12,605 bases of DNA, taken from assembly GCA_016926235.1 (NCBI GenBank), contig JAFGOZ010000588.1, positions 1-12,605 on the forward strand. Direction: 5' to 3'. Under the pieces are notes generated by a model. It was not told the DNA's origin, made no database searches, and saw nothing but the letters and a program-made list of their open reading frames with translations. This stretch comes from Bacteroidales bacterium (GTDB taxonomy: Bacteria > Bacteroidota > Bacteroidia > Bacteroidales > UBA10428). Shown one piece after another: positions 1-6,212 of this stretch (position 1 is the first letter of the stretch; each line of letters opens with the position of its first letter). Made by a program: the position numbers and the translations under genes.

Positions 1-71
1 ATATGACGCCTGTGGAATACAGAAATCTTCTAAAACATAAAGACAAGGCGAAAACAACTTTACAGTTCTAA
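1..71 (+). CDS. C-terminal end of an IS3-family transposase (OrfB), cut by the window edge
   Basis: Reading from the ATG at 3 (in frame with whatever lies upstream), the product starts MTPVEYRNLL and ends at TAA 69-71. A 'G-Y-M-T-P-x-E-Y/F-R' tail is typical of the last residues of the integrase-core DDE transposase OrfB of the IS3 family, where it follows the catalytic domain. Only about 23 residues are visible, so nothing can be said about catalytic residues or whether the element is intact. The stop is followed directly by a G-rich/C-rich end sequence that fits an IS right end. The call rests on a short motif; the family is fairly sure, the subgroup is not. Confidence 0.65.
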   Translation, partial: MTPVEYRNLLKHKDKAKTTLQF

Positions 72-92
72 GGGGTCAGTCCACTTTCCTTA
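72..92 (+). mobile_element. Probable right terminal end of the IS3-family element
   Basis: Immediately after the transposase stop comes GGGGTCAGTCCACTTTCC. IS3-family elements usually end within a few tens of bases of the orfB stop, and their terminal inverted repeats often carry a run of G followed by GTCxGTCCAC-like sequence. The left end and the target duplication are outside the window, so the exact boundary is a guess. The next bases, GTTAGAC at 95-101, fit the GTTRRRY core of integron recombination sites but could be chance. Confidence 0.4.
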
Positions 93-132
93 ATGTTAGA
101 CGCAATACAATATTTTATACAAGGGAAAAATT

Positions 133-1275
133 TTGAAAACAACAAGAGCTTATTATATTGACTGGTTAAGAATTATTATTGTCGCATTATTAATTCCCCA
201 TCATACTGCAATAACATTCTCACATCTCGGTGATACATACGTTTATTTGCCTATAAAAGATAATGCACTTTATTTCTTTATTCAATCATCGTTTTTAAAT
301 TTATGGTTTATGCGAATGTTGTTTTTCATTTCCGGAATATCAACTTTTTATGCATTACGAAAAAGAACGAACAAAGAGTATTTTATTGAACGATGTAAAA
401 AATTGCTTTTACCGACTGTGCTTGCCTTGATATTTGTTTGTCCAGCTATGGGATATTTCAAAGCCATAACATTGAATAATTTCCATGGTTCTTTATTAAC
501 ATTTTATCCAGTCTTTTATAAGAATATAGTTCTTTATCTGGGGTGGGCTCATTTTTGGTTTCTAGTATATTTATTTGTCTTTTCTATAATCTTTCTGTTA
601 ATACGAAGGATTGTAAAGAGTATTGATACTACAGCCGTGAAAATTGGTGTTTATTTATCCCAAAGCAACAGAATCATAATTCCAATATTGCTCTTTATCT
701 TTTTTGAGACCTTGTTCCGTCCTTTCTATCCCGGGTTTCAAACCCTTGTTAATGATTGGGCAAATTTTGCCGTGTATCTTTCATTTTTCTTTTTTGGATA
801 TATAATTGGAAGCAAACAAGATTTGATTGATGTTATTGTTTCAAAAATAGGTTTATTTGCAATTATTGCAAGCATATCAACTATATCGTTTATTTTTCTA
901 AAATACGCACAGGATAATATCTCCCTATTTAGCAGCTATTACAATGATATGACCTATACCTACAAATTATGTTTAGCATTCATTCAAGGTATTTCAGAAT
1001 ACTCTTTGGTGTTATTTATTTTTGGTGCAGCAAAATTATATCTCAATAGAGATAATAAAATATATAGATACTTATCGAAAACATCGTTTACATTATATAT
1101 ATTTCATTTTCTGATAATTAATATGACTATGTATTTCATGATTAAACTTTCCTGGAATCATTTTATTATATATATTTTATCAATCTTTCTCGTTTATTCG
1201 CTGTTCTTTATCCTATACGAAGCATTACTAAAACGAATTCCTCCTTTAAGATACATATGCGGGATACAAAAATGA
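133..1275 (+). CDS. Membrane acyltransferase, acyltransferase-3 family
   Basis: A 380-aa polytopic membrane protein of the acyltransferase-3 family (PF01757), which moves acyl groups from the cytoplasm to exported or surface sugars and lipids. The N-terminus has the family's R-x10-H signature (R13 and H24 in an 'LRIIIVALLIPHH' segment). About ten hydrophobic segments follow, with the usual basic patch 'FIERCKKLLLPT' after the second helix and a 'TSFTLYIFHF' segment near the C-terminus. The length is normal for a family member without an extra periplasmic domain. The start is TTG at 133, preceded by AAGGGA at 121-126; the next in-frame ATG would delete the catalytic first helix, so TTG is preferred. 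The gene stands alone and ends at a clear terminator. The acceptor substrate cannot be read from sequence. Confidence 0.88.
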   Translation: MKTTRAYYIDWLRIIIVALLIPHHTAITFSHLGDTYVYLPIKDNALYFFIQSSFLNLWFMRMLFFISGISTFYALRKRTNKEYFIERCKKLLLPTVLALIFVCPAMGYFKAITLNNFHGSLLTFYPVFYKNIVLYLGWAHFWFLVYLFVFSIIFLLIRRIVKSIDTTAVKIGVYLSQSNRIIIPILLFIFFETLFRPFYPGFQTLVNDWANFAVYLSFFFFGYIIGSKQDLIDVIVSKIGLFAIIASISTISFIFLKYAQDNISLFSSYYNDMTYTYKLCLAFIQGISEYSLVLFIFGAAKLYLNRDNKIYRYLSKTSFTLYIFHFLIINMTMYFMIKLSWNHFIIYILSIFLVYSLFFILYEALLKRIPPLRYICGIQK

Positions 1276-1330
1276 GATCTATTGTAATACGCCTAATTAA
1301 TAGAAGTCTTAACGCAGCTGCACATAAATT

Positions 1331-1363
1331 AACCGCTGACATTGATCAGCGGTTTTGCTTTAT
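1331..1363 (+). terminator. Intrinsic terminator after the acyltransferase
   Basis: A perfect 9-bp stem, AACCGCTGA (1331-1339) with TCAGCGGTT (1346-1354), encloses a 6-nt loop and is followed by the T-rich TTGCTTTATT. It lies 55 bp after the acyltransferase stop and is the best rho-independent terminator in the window. Confidence 0.7.
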
Positions 1364-1371
1364 TCACCGTA

Positions 1372-1530
1372 ATGAGTACATTATCTTTTAGCAACTATGT
1401 TAAGACACTCAGGTTTTATGCTTCGCAAAAATCCTCGTTAAACGAAACCGCCCCACTATCCAGGAAATTGAATGGAGTAGTCTCTTACATTGCTAAAAAG
1501 CTTGCCGAAGCCAATACCAAAAGACAATGA
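1372..1530 (+). CDS. Possible 52-aa ORF of unknown function
   Basis: From the ATG at 1372 the frame gives a 52-aa basic, non-membrane product (MSTLSFSNYVKTL... to ...EANTKRQ). The amino-acid mix is plausible for a real protein, and the opposite strand is full of stops here. There is no Shine-Dalgarno sequence before the ATG, and a longer version starting at TTG 1342 would begin inside the terminator stem. It could be the remnant of a larger gene. I do not recognise it. Confidence 0.22.
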   Translation: MSTLSFSNYVKTLRFYASQKSSLNETAPLSRKLNGVVSYIAKKLAEANTKRQ

Positions 1531-1542
1531 AGCTTTAAATAC

Positions 1543-2342
1543 TCAAGGATTTGCATGGCTCCGATATTTCAAGCGTTTAACCCATGTCCCGTTAACATTA
1601 TAATAAAATGTGGTATCAACCGAATCACCTGCTTCATCCGGAGCATCTTCATGTGCAACAACCAGGTCAACAAGAGCATCGTTATTGAAGTCAAATTCAA
1701 GTGTTTTACAATTTGTCCAGTTATAAGATACATACACGTATTTCCTGGTTTTATTTGCCACACCCACACGCTTGTTTTGAACAATTGTATCAAGTATATT
1801 GCTGTTTGCACATATCAAAAAGTATTTTCCGTTGTTTAAACTCTTATTTAGCTCTTTTAGCTGCAAAGAGCCGGTGCAATCTCCTGGTAATAGAAAATAT
1901 TTCCACTCATTTTTTGTACTTTGTTCTGTTGATCAATAAGCAAAAATTGTACTCGCTGCTTGGTTTTTTTTCTTTTGGCTCTCACAGGTGCTGGTATTGA
2001 GTAGCTTTTAATTTTATTAAAAAGTTCTACCGGGGTTTTGGCATAAGTCCCCTTTTTCATTCTGGTTTGCAAAATATCAATATTCCATAGATAATGTTTA
2101 TACGATATATCGTCACTTTGCCAATAAACCAGACGCTCCAGCCGTTTGACAACCATATCCTCCCGAACATATCCTTTACCATACAGACTTTTCTAATTTT
2201 TTTCATACCATATAATCTTATCTTTATCTTTTCTTTGTAGAAACTGCTCAGTACTACAGGGTAAAAATGCGGTCCACCCAGGACATATCGAACTATATCG
2301 GTAGTTACCAAAAAAGTTTATTTCCGGAATAAACCCCTGCAT
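1543..2342 (-). pseudogene. Broken gene of unknown function with a Ca-binding-like loop near its C-terminus
   Basis: One reading frame runs from the ATG at 2342 down to about 1915, interrupted by a single in-frame TAG at 2195-2193. The reading then has to jump by one base at a six-T run (six A on the coding strand) at 1910-1915 to continue to the stop at 1543. With one extra A there, the sequence reads smoothly ...QQNKVQK-NEWKYFLLPGD.... The repaired product would be about 265 aa. Near its end, DFNNDALVDLVVAHED resembles the D-x-[DN]-x-D loop of FG-GAP/VCBS calcium-binding repeats. No signal peptide or ribosome binding site is visible at the 2342 start, so the 5' end may be missing. I do not recognise the family. 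Either the gene is decayed or the A-run and the TAG are sequencing errors. Confidence 0.55.
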
Positions 2343-2371
2343 CACGGTGATTAATTAAAATTTTCGACCGG

Positions 2372-2632
2372 TTAATTTAGAAATTCTTCTGCAGTCAGAA
2401 TCTCATCGTTTTTTGCCTTATAGGCATAATCGATAATTTCATCAATAGTCATATCCTTCGTTATTGAAATCCCGAACATCATTCCAACTTCTTTAAAAAA
2501 GTGTTCAGATTGTTTGGAGTCAATATCTACGGGTCTGTGTTTAAGGTGGTCATCCATTTTCTTATCTCCGAACAATATCTCAAAGCTTTCCTGTATCATT
2601 AGTTGGGTATAGCGTCTTTTTTCTTTATCCAT
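2372..2632 (-). CDS. Small hypothetical protein (86 aa)
   Basis: An intact 86-aa, charged, soluble protein beginning MDKEKRRYTQLMIQ. The ATG at 2632 is preceded by AGAGGT (2642-2637), a fair Shine-Dalgarno sequence at a short spacing. No membrane segment or recognisable motif is present. The C-terminal half (around ITKDMTIDEIIDYAYKA) looks helical. It lies 115 bp downstream of the SH3b lipoprotein and just upstream of the broken gene at 1543-2342, all on the minus strand, so the three could be co-transcribed. A TATAAT (2687-2682, minus) in the gap could instead serve as its own -10, but no good -35 accompanies it. Function unknown. Confidence 0.65.
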   Translation of the reverse strand: MDKEKRRYTQLMIQESFEILFGDKKMDDHLKHRPVDIDSKQSEHFFKEVGMMFGISITKDMTIDEIIDYAYKAKNDEILTAEEFLN

Positions 2633-2747
2633 TTCTACCTCTGGATTTGATGACTTCTCTCTATTGAAAATTTAGTCACGGATTATAAAAAAATATCACT
2701 AATGATTGCTGGAGAAGAAATCCGCTCATAGAATATGAATTGCCTAC

Positions 2748-3590
2748 TTATTGATCAAGAGCTACAAGCTTTGTTTTTTTTATAGAATCATCAGTAATCT
2801 TAAAAAAGTGAAATGTTTTCCATAGATATCCTTGATGAGCAATCACCAGGTGATTGTCGGCAACACAGTGAAACGCATAATATTCAGCCCCATCAGAGAC
2901 ATCCAGTTCCCAGTGATACTTTTGCAACTCTTCAAGATTATTATTTCTTTTACGTAAGATATAAAGCGTCCCTGCTGCATCTTCAATTTTTAGAAAATAT
3001 CTCTGCACCTCTGCGCCTACCTCAACTACATATATATCATTAGATATCTTATAAATATAATCCCTTCCAAGTATTCGTTTATTAATTTGAGGCCTAATTC
3101 TTGTATTAATATATTTTGTTATTTCATCATCTTCTACTGTACTTACATTTGATATCCGGTTTTTAAACAAAGCTGTGTCTATTTCTTCAACACCATCTTC
3201 GGTCTCAACATTTATTGGGTAAATTTCAAATTTCTCATAATTTGCTGGATGATCTTTATTTTTCTCATGAGATATAAAAGACCCATAAACCCACCCTTCT
3301 TTGCCAGAATCTGTTTTTATTCGATACCAGTAACTGTTATTATCACCAATCTTATCTTTAAGTTCTGATTTTTCTAGTATCTGAAATGAATCGCCTAAAT
3401 TTATTTGGAAAAGAACCGTGCTTTCCTTCTTTGCCTGTTCTCGTACATTTACGTCATATCCAACACAAAATGAACTACTTTCATTTTTCTCTGCCCTTGA
3501 TTCTAATTTATTGCTCAGTTCTGTTTTTTCTTTACTGCAAGAGATTAAGATAGAAGAAAAACTCAATAGAATTACATATTTTACTTTCAT
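2748..3590 (-). CDS. Lipoprotein with an N-terminal SH3b domain
   Basis: A 280-aa predicted lipoprotein. The signal peptide is short and hydrophobic and ends in the lipobox L15-I16-S17-C18, so lipidation at C18 and membrane anchoring are expected. Residues about 40-108 form a bacterial SH3 domain (SH3_3 type): CVGYDVNVRE... starts it, and YWYRIK...GKEGWVYGSFIS closes it with the usual W/G-W-V pattern. Such domains commonly bind peptidoglycan or proteins in the envelope. The remaining 170 residues are rich in charged and aromatic residues and match nothing I recognise. The ATG at 3590 has AAAGGAAA just upstream. A 22-aa ORF with its own strong ribosome binding site ends only 12 nt before this start. 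Confidence 0.85.
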   Translation of the reverse strand: MKVKYVILLSFSSILISCSKEKTELSNKLESRAEKNESSSFCVGYDVNVREQAKKESTVLFQINLGDSFQILEKSELKDKIGDNNSYWYRIKTDSGKEGWVYGSFISHEKNKDHPANYEKFEIYPINVETEDGVEEIDTALFKNRISNVSTVEDDEITKYINTRIRPQINKRILGRDYIYKISNDIYVVEVGAEVQRYFLKIEDAAGTLYILRKRNNNLEELQKYHWELDVSDGAEYYAFHCVADNHLVIAHQGYLWKTFHFFKITDDSIKKTKLVALDQ

Positions 3591-3602
3591 ATGCTTTCCT
3601 TT

Positions 3603-3671
3603 TTAATTTATTTTAATAGAAATTACTTCAGTAAAGAGTAAAACTATTAATAGTACTACTGAGTACTTCAT
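3603..3671 (-). CDS. 22-aa hydrophobic ORF directly upstream of the SH3b lipoprotein
   Basis: The ATG at 3671 is preceded by GGAGAGG at good spacing and encodes a 22-residue hydrophobic peptide beginning MKYSVVLLIVLL and ending ISIKIN. The next ribosome binding site lies between its stop and the lipoprotein ATG. It could be a leader peptide, a single-helix membrane peptide, or the cut-off signal sequence of a lost lipoprotein gene; it has no cysteine, so it is not a complete lipoprotein signal. A perfect TTGACA -35 lies upstream (3725-3720, minus), but a matching -10 at normal spacing is poor. Confidence 0.35.
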   Translation of the reverse strand: MKYSVVLLIVLLFTEVISIKIN

Positions 3672-3800
3672 AATAGCCTCTCCAGGACACACAATATATT
3701 TTTCTCTTAGTATTAGGTTTGTCAATTGTAATATTCCACGCAAATGACCGTCCCTGCTCATTTGTCTACAGAGATCTTCTTTTTTCAGCCCAGCACCTTC

Positions 3801-4053
3801 GCCTAACAAGTCGTCAGATGCTCCGCTCCTCGTGCAAGATAACAGGATGTTATCGACTGATTTCCGCACAGGAGGTGCGAAAAGGAAATCAAAGATAACA
3901 GGATGTTATCGATTGATTTCCACACAGGAGGTGCGAAAAGGAAATCAGAAATGATGAAGATGAACGGCACAGCGAGGAATAGCGACAAAAGGCGCAGAAC
4001 AACCCTAACCATCGGATTCGCGCCCCTTACCGGATGCTGACACTGAGTTAGCT
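3801..4053 (-). other. attC-like integron recombination site (putative), enlarged by an internal repeat
   Basis: The left end GCCTAACAAGTCG (3801-3813) fits the R''-spacer consensus of 59-base elements (RYYYAAC, then about 5 nt, then the L box). The right end mirrors it: CTAAC-N5-GTCAG at the left pairs with CTGAC-N5-GTTAG at the right (4037-4051), with the same 5-nt spacers. CTCCG and CGGA continue the palindrome inward, and then CCTCG pairs with CGAGG. Read on the minus strand, the site begins 50 bp after the Imm11 stop and ends in a perfect GTTRRRY core (GTTAGGC, 3807-3801), the geometry of a gene cassette. Against this, the other core (AGCTAAC) has one mismatch, the length of 253 bp exceeds normal attC sites, and no integrase is in the window. 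Confidence 0.4.
3838..3949. repeat. Two tandem copies of a 56-bp hairpin repeat
   Basis: Units 3838-3893 and 3894-3949 differ at only three positions. Each carries two hairpins: GATAAC-AGGAT-GTTATC, and TGATTTCC...GGAAATCA enclosing a second short stem. In the first unit the inner stem is GCAC-AGGAG-GTGC. In the second unit the G to A change weakens that inner stem. The arrangement resembles a REP-type or miniature mobile repeat. The copies sit inside the attC-like palindrome. Confidence 0.85.
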
Positions 4054-4077
4054 TCGGCACAGCAGGCAGACGAAGCT
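4050..4077 (-). terminator. Hairpin downstream of the Imm11 gene
   Basis: AGCTTCG (4050-4056) pairs with CGAAGCT (4071-4077) across a 14-nt loop, 25 bp after the minus-strand stop of the Imm11 gene. There is no T-tract behind it on the minus strand, so terminator function is uncertain. It overlaps the outer core of the attC-like site. Confidence 0.3.
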
Positions 4078-4102
4078 CAACAAATAAACAGCTATTGCAA
4101 AA

Positions 4103-4645
4103 TCAACTTGATTCTATCGGAGTAAGAGAAAAACCTTTTAAGTCAGATTGTTCAATCACATTTTTTAGACTTTCGCTCACTAATATGTACAGTGAGTTTT
4201 CTTGAACCCTAAAGAATTCATGCTCACCGATTTTAGCTTCATCGATAACAAGCTTGGTAAATTCCATAATTGGCGGCTCCGACCCAGATATGTACTCTGA
4301 TTTTTCCAGGTCCGCACAGGCGATTAAGCCAACAATATTAACGGCCTTGTAATTGTCGTGTAAAGTACCGTCTGGCTCCCGTACGCCACCATTAAAACAC
4401 TGCAAATTACTTACGCCATTATCTTCAAGCAACTTCACAAAACGATTCGAGAAGAGAGGTATGTCTATAAGGTAAAGATCCCTTAACTTCGGCCCCCTTT
4501 TTGGATTTAAATTGCAGATAAGGGGTTGAGGGACTTCTCGGCGATACATAACACCCATGGTCCAGGGAACTCGAGTTTTTGGTGAGTCTGCTGTATTTGA
4601 GTAGTCTTCTCCATCGTCTGCACGCCAGTTCAGTTGGTAGTACAT
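4103..4645 (-). CDS. Imm11-family (DUF1629) immunity protein
   Basis: A 180-aa soluble protein matching the layout of the Imm11/DUF1629 family (PF07791), immunity proteins found beside polymorphic toxins. The family order is visible: an N-terminal 'YYQLNW...' strand, a central 'LYLIDIPLFSNRFVKLLEDNGV' segment (the family's 'P/ISxRFxxLLE'), 'YKAVNIVGLIACADLEKS', 'FTKLVIDEAKIGEHEFFRV', and the closing 'YILVSESLKNVIEQSDLKG..LTPI'. The length is normal. The ATG at 4645 has a strong AAGGAGG (4663-4657) 11 nt away. The TAA of an upstream broken reading frame overlaps that site, so the two were probably translationally coupled. No intact toxin lies nearby, so this is an orphan immunity gene. The toxin it would neutralise cannot be told from sequence. 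Confidence 0.75.
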   Translation of the reverse strand: MYYQLNWRADDGEDYSNTADSPKTRVPWTMGVMYRREVPQPLICNLNPKRGPKLRDLYLIDIPLFSNRFVKLLEDNGVSNLQCFNGGVREPDGTLHDNYKAVNIVGLIACADLEKSEYISGSEPPIMEFTKLVIDEAKIGEHEFFRVQENSLYILVSESLKNVIEQSDLKGFSLTPIESS

Positions 4646-4656
4646 TTTTCTAATGG

Positions 4657-4664
4657 CCTCCTTA
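4657..4664 (-). promoter_or_regulatory. Stop codon overlapping the Shine-Dalgarno of the Imm11 gene
   Basis: On the minus strand TAAGGAGG contains both the stop of the preceding frame (4664-4662) and the AAGGAGG of the Imm11 gene (4663-4657). Such an overlap is typical of adjacent genes in one operon and sets the Imm11 start at 4645. Confidence 0.65.
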
Positions 4665-5115
4665 ATCTGTGAGTTTCTTAATTAGTAACTTTTGGGATAA
4701 TCTGCATTTTTTCGTTTTTAGCGATTGATAGAATTCCTGTGCCAATGGCAAGACAAAATTTGTCCAACCGCTGGGGAAACCATTAATGCTGATGGCAATT
4801 TTACGAGAGCGCATATTGATTAAGCAAACAAGACCACAAGATGGCGCAAGTTTACCATCCTTTTTTCAGGTTTTTAGGATAATAGTACACCAATCAAAAA
4901 TACTGTGCCTAAAGAAAAGGCTAAACAGCTATATCTTATTTAGAAACAACGTACCTATATTATATGATTTTCCTTTTAACGAGAATGAATACTATTACAA
5001 CATACTTTTCAGTTCCGGAGATAAGCCTGGAACCGATTCATATCCGTGAGAATCTAAAATCAAGAATAAAGGATCATTCAGCCATATCTAAATGATAGAA
5101 AATCTTTGTATTATG
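4662..5115 (-). pseudogene. Decayed gene upstream of the immunity gene
   Basis: The last intact piece is an open frame from 4865 to the stop at 4664-4662, with an ATG at 4814. It gives a 50-aa protein-like tail starting MRSRKIAISI and ending LIKKLTD. Upstream, the same frame stays protein-like with several stops (near 4866 and in 4920-5000). It includes DSHGYESVPGLSPELKSML around 5000-5055, and a one-base shift further up would add FYHLDMAE. Its stop overlaps the ribosome binding site of the Imm11 gene. By the usual order of toxin then immunity gene, it could be the remains of a toxin C-terminus, but I recognise no toxin fold. The plus strand also has an 87-aa open frame here (4786-5049), which lowers certainty. 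Confidence 0.4.
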
Positions 5116-5144
5116 TCAGTCAACTACGGAGATTGTTTTTAAAT

Positions 5145-5453
5145 TTATTTGGTCTTTTTAAGTTTCTCTTCCGCTTCTTCTATTTGTTCTCCCAGGTATT
5201 CCACGTCATCTTCAAAGGTTTCCAGAAATTGAGCCTTCTTTATTCCGGCACCATACTGTATCAAATCCTCTGCTGTTGCGTAATATTCTTTGATGATAGG
5301 TTCTGTACGTTTTATAAAATCAGGAAGAACTTCCAGATTATTATCGTTAAGAGCATCCTCAAACTCTTCTATAAAATTCTTTATTTTTTTGCGGAACTTT
5401 ATATTTATCTGAGCAAATTCCGAAGAATCCATTATCTTTATATCTTTCTTCAT
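5145..5453 (-). CDS. Hypothetical 102-aa charged helical protein
   Basis: An acidic/basic, helix-rich soluble protein beginning MKKDIKIMDSSEFAQ, with an E/K-rich C-terminal stretch (EQIEEAEEKLKK) that could form a coiled coil. There is no membrane segment or recognised domain. It has a textbook promoter immediately upstream, with only 7 nt between the -10 and the ATG at 5453; transcription would then begin at about the start codon. The alternative start M8 (ATG at 5432) would leave a short leader, without a convincing Shine-Dalgarno. The gene is intact and sits at the head of the minus-strand cluster, behind the broken gene at 4662-5115. Function unknown. Confidence 0.7.
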   Translation of the reverse strand: MKKDIKIMDSSEFAQINIKFRKKIKNFIEEFEDALNDNNLEVLPDFIKRTEPIIKEYYATAEDLIQYGAGIKKAQFLETFEDDVEYLGEQIEEAEEKLKKTK

Positions 5454-5460
5454 CTCATTG

Positions 5461-5490
5461 ATTATAGTGAAGACAATTTAAATTTGTCAA
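5461..5490 (-). promoter_or_regulatory. Consensus sigma-70 promoter with little or no 5' leader
   Basis: On the minus strand a perfect TTGACA (5490-5485) is followed, after 18 bp, by a perfect TATAAT (5466-5461). The ATG of the 102-aa gene begins 7 nt further on. Confidence 0.75.
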
Positions 5491-5607
5491 CCATTAATAT
5501 TTGATAAAAGATATGCTTTCCACACACATTTATTTAATTCATCACTCTACTATCAGAAAACTGATTTATATTTTACTTATAGGAATAATTTAATATATTC
5601 AATTATT

Positions 5608-5635
5608 TTGAAATTAAGCAATACTTTTATAAAAT
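5608..5635 (+). promoter_or_regulatory. Likely promoter of the 78-aa gene
   Basis: TTGAAA (5608-5613) and TAAAAT (5630-5635) are separated by 16 bp in a very AT-rich stretch, about 80 bp before the start at 5715. The AT-richness makes chance matches likely. Confidence 0.4.
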
Positions 5636-5714
5636 AAATATTTACAGTTTTTATAACACTTAAAAGACAATAAATTCTATCTTGCTCAATTTCCCGAGGC
5701 AAAGAGAAGGTACT

Positions 5715-5951
5715 ATGAATAATCTCCAGAAATTTATCGAACGCTTGAAACAGGGCGATGTAGAATTCTATACCCGTTTTCAGGAAGAAGAATGGGGCTG
5801 CCGCTATTTAGGTAATGGACGTTTTGAGCGATGGCGCAGGAATTACATGGAAAATCGCAATGAAATTGAAGAGCTTGATGAAGCTGGTGTGCATAATCTG
5901 TTTGCAAATTATTCAGGCGATCCTTTACTTAAGGGCCTGCTAAAAAAATAA
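5715..5951 (+). CDS. Hypothetical 78-aa protein
   Basis: A soluble, charged protein beginning MNNLQKFIERLKQGD, rich in aromatic residues and E/R/N, with a central W-G-C-R-Y-L-G-N-G-R-F-E-R-W segment and ending LLKGLLKK. The chosen ATG at 5715 is preceded by AGAAGG (5705-5710) 4 nt before the start. An upstream TTG at 5682 lacks a binding site and would add an unlikely leader. It is divergent from the 102-aa gene and 261 bp upstream of the kinase. No known domain is recognised; the size and isolation fit accessory small genes. Confidence 0.65.
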   Translation: MNNLQKFIERLKQGDVEFYTRFQEEEWGCRYLGNGRFERWRRNYMENRNEIEELDEAGVHNLFANYSGDPLLKGLLKK

Positions 5952-6022
5952 TTCAATCCTGATTCCTTCTCATTCTTATAATGCGGACTTACTGAGTAAT
6001 TAACTAAATAAAGATCTTACGG

Positions 6023-6120
6023 TTCTTCATTTGTTCTTTGTTTTTTCAGCTGCAGCTAATTGTGTAAAATTAAACCTAAACCAAGTTCTCGCCTTTTAAC
6101 TGCATTTTTAATTGCTCTAT
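6023..6120 (-). pseudogene. Possible tiny coding remnant between the 78-aa gene and the kinase
   Basis: On the minus strand AIKNAVKRRELGLG in one frame and QLAAAEKTKNK plus a stop in another could join by a single-base shift. The second piece has the look of a protein C-terminus. It is too short to assign and may be chance. The rest of 5952-6150 shows no gene or strong hairpin. Confidence 0.15.
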
Positions 6121-6150
6121 GTTATAGAATATAGGTTTTATTAATAATAT

Positions 6151-6179
6151 TTGACTATCTGGAAATTAAAACCTAATAT
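6151..6179 (+). promoter_or_regulatory. Likely promoter of the hybrid histidine kinase
   Basis: TTGACT (6151-6156) and TAATAT (6174-6179) are separated by 17 bp and lie 34 bp before the ATG. GAAAGG (6199-6204) is the ribosome binding site. Confidence 0.55.
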
Positions 6180-6212
6180 ATAATAACAGGTATTTTTTGA
6201 AAGGTAATTTAC

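Noticed and set aside
2057..2311. Minus-strand 84-aa frame from TTG at 2311, at first taken as the start of the broken gene
   Set aside because: The frame from ATG 2342 continues in phase with the later part of the gene with only one stop, so fewer events are needed; the 84-aa frame is then a shadow.
3838..3949. The two-copy repeat as a CRISPR array
   Set aside because: The units are directly abutting with no unique spacers, and only two copies exist.
3803..4060. Minus-strand 85-aa frame across the tandem repeat
   Set aside because: It is produced by the two repeat copies, has repeated residues from the repeat itself and no ribosome binding site.
4762..4768. GTCCAAC as another attC core
   Set aside because: No paired GTTRRRY within 150 bp and no palindromic arms; a chance match to a degenerate heptamer.
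4786..5049. Plus-strand 87-aa open frame with a protein-like C-terminal half (around NNVPILYDFPFNENEYYY)
   Set aside because: It has no ribosome binding site, its first half is poor, and it overlaps the minus-strand decayed frame whose stop fits the Imm11 ribosome binding site. It remains the main competing reading of this stretch.
1543..5453. The whole minus-strand gene run as a regular integron cassette array
   Set aside because: Only one site (3801-4053) has convincing attC-like arms; the gaps at 2633-2747 and 2343-2371 contain no GTTRRRY/RYYYAAC palindrome.
5106..5504. Plus-strand 132-aa aromatic-rich frame
   Set aside because: It is the antisense shadow of the 102-aa gene, which has a perfect promoter on the minus strand.
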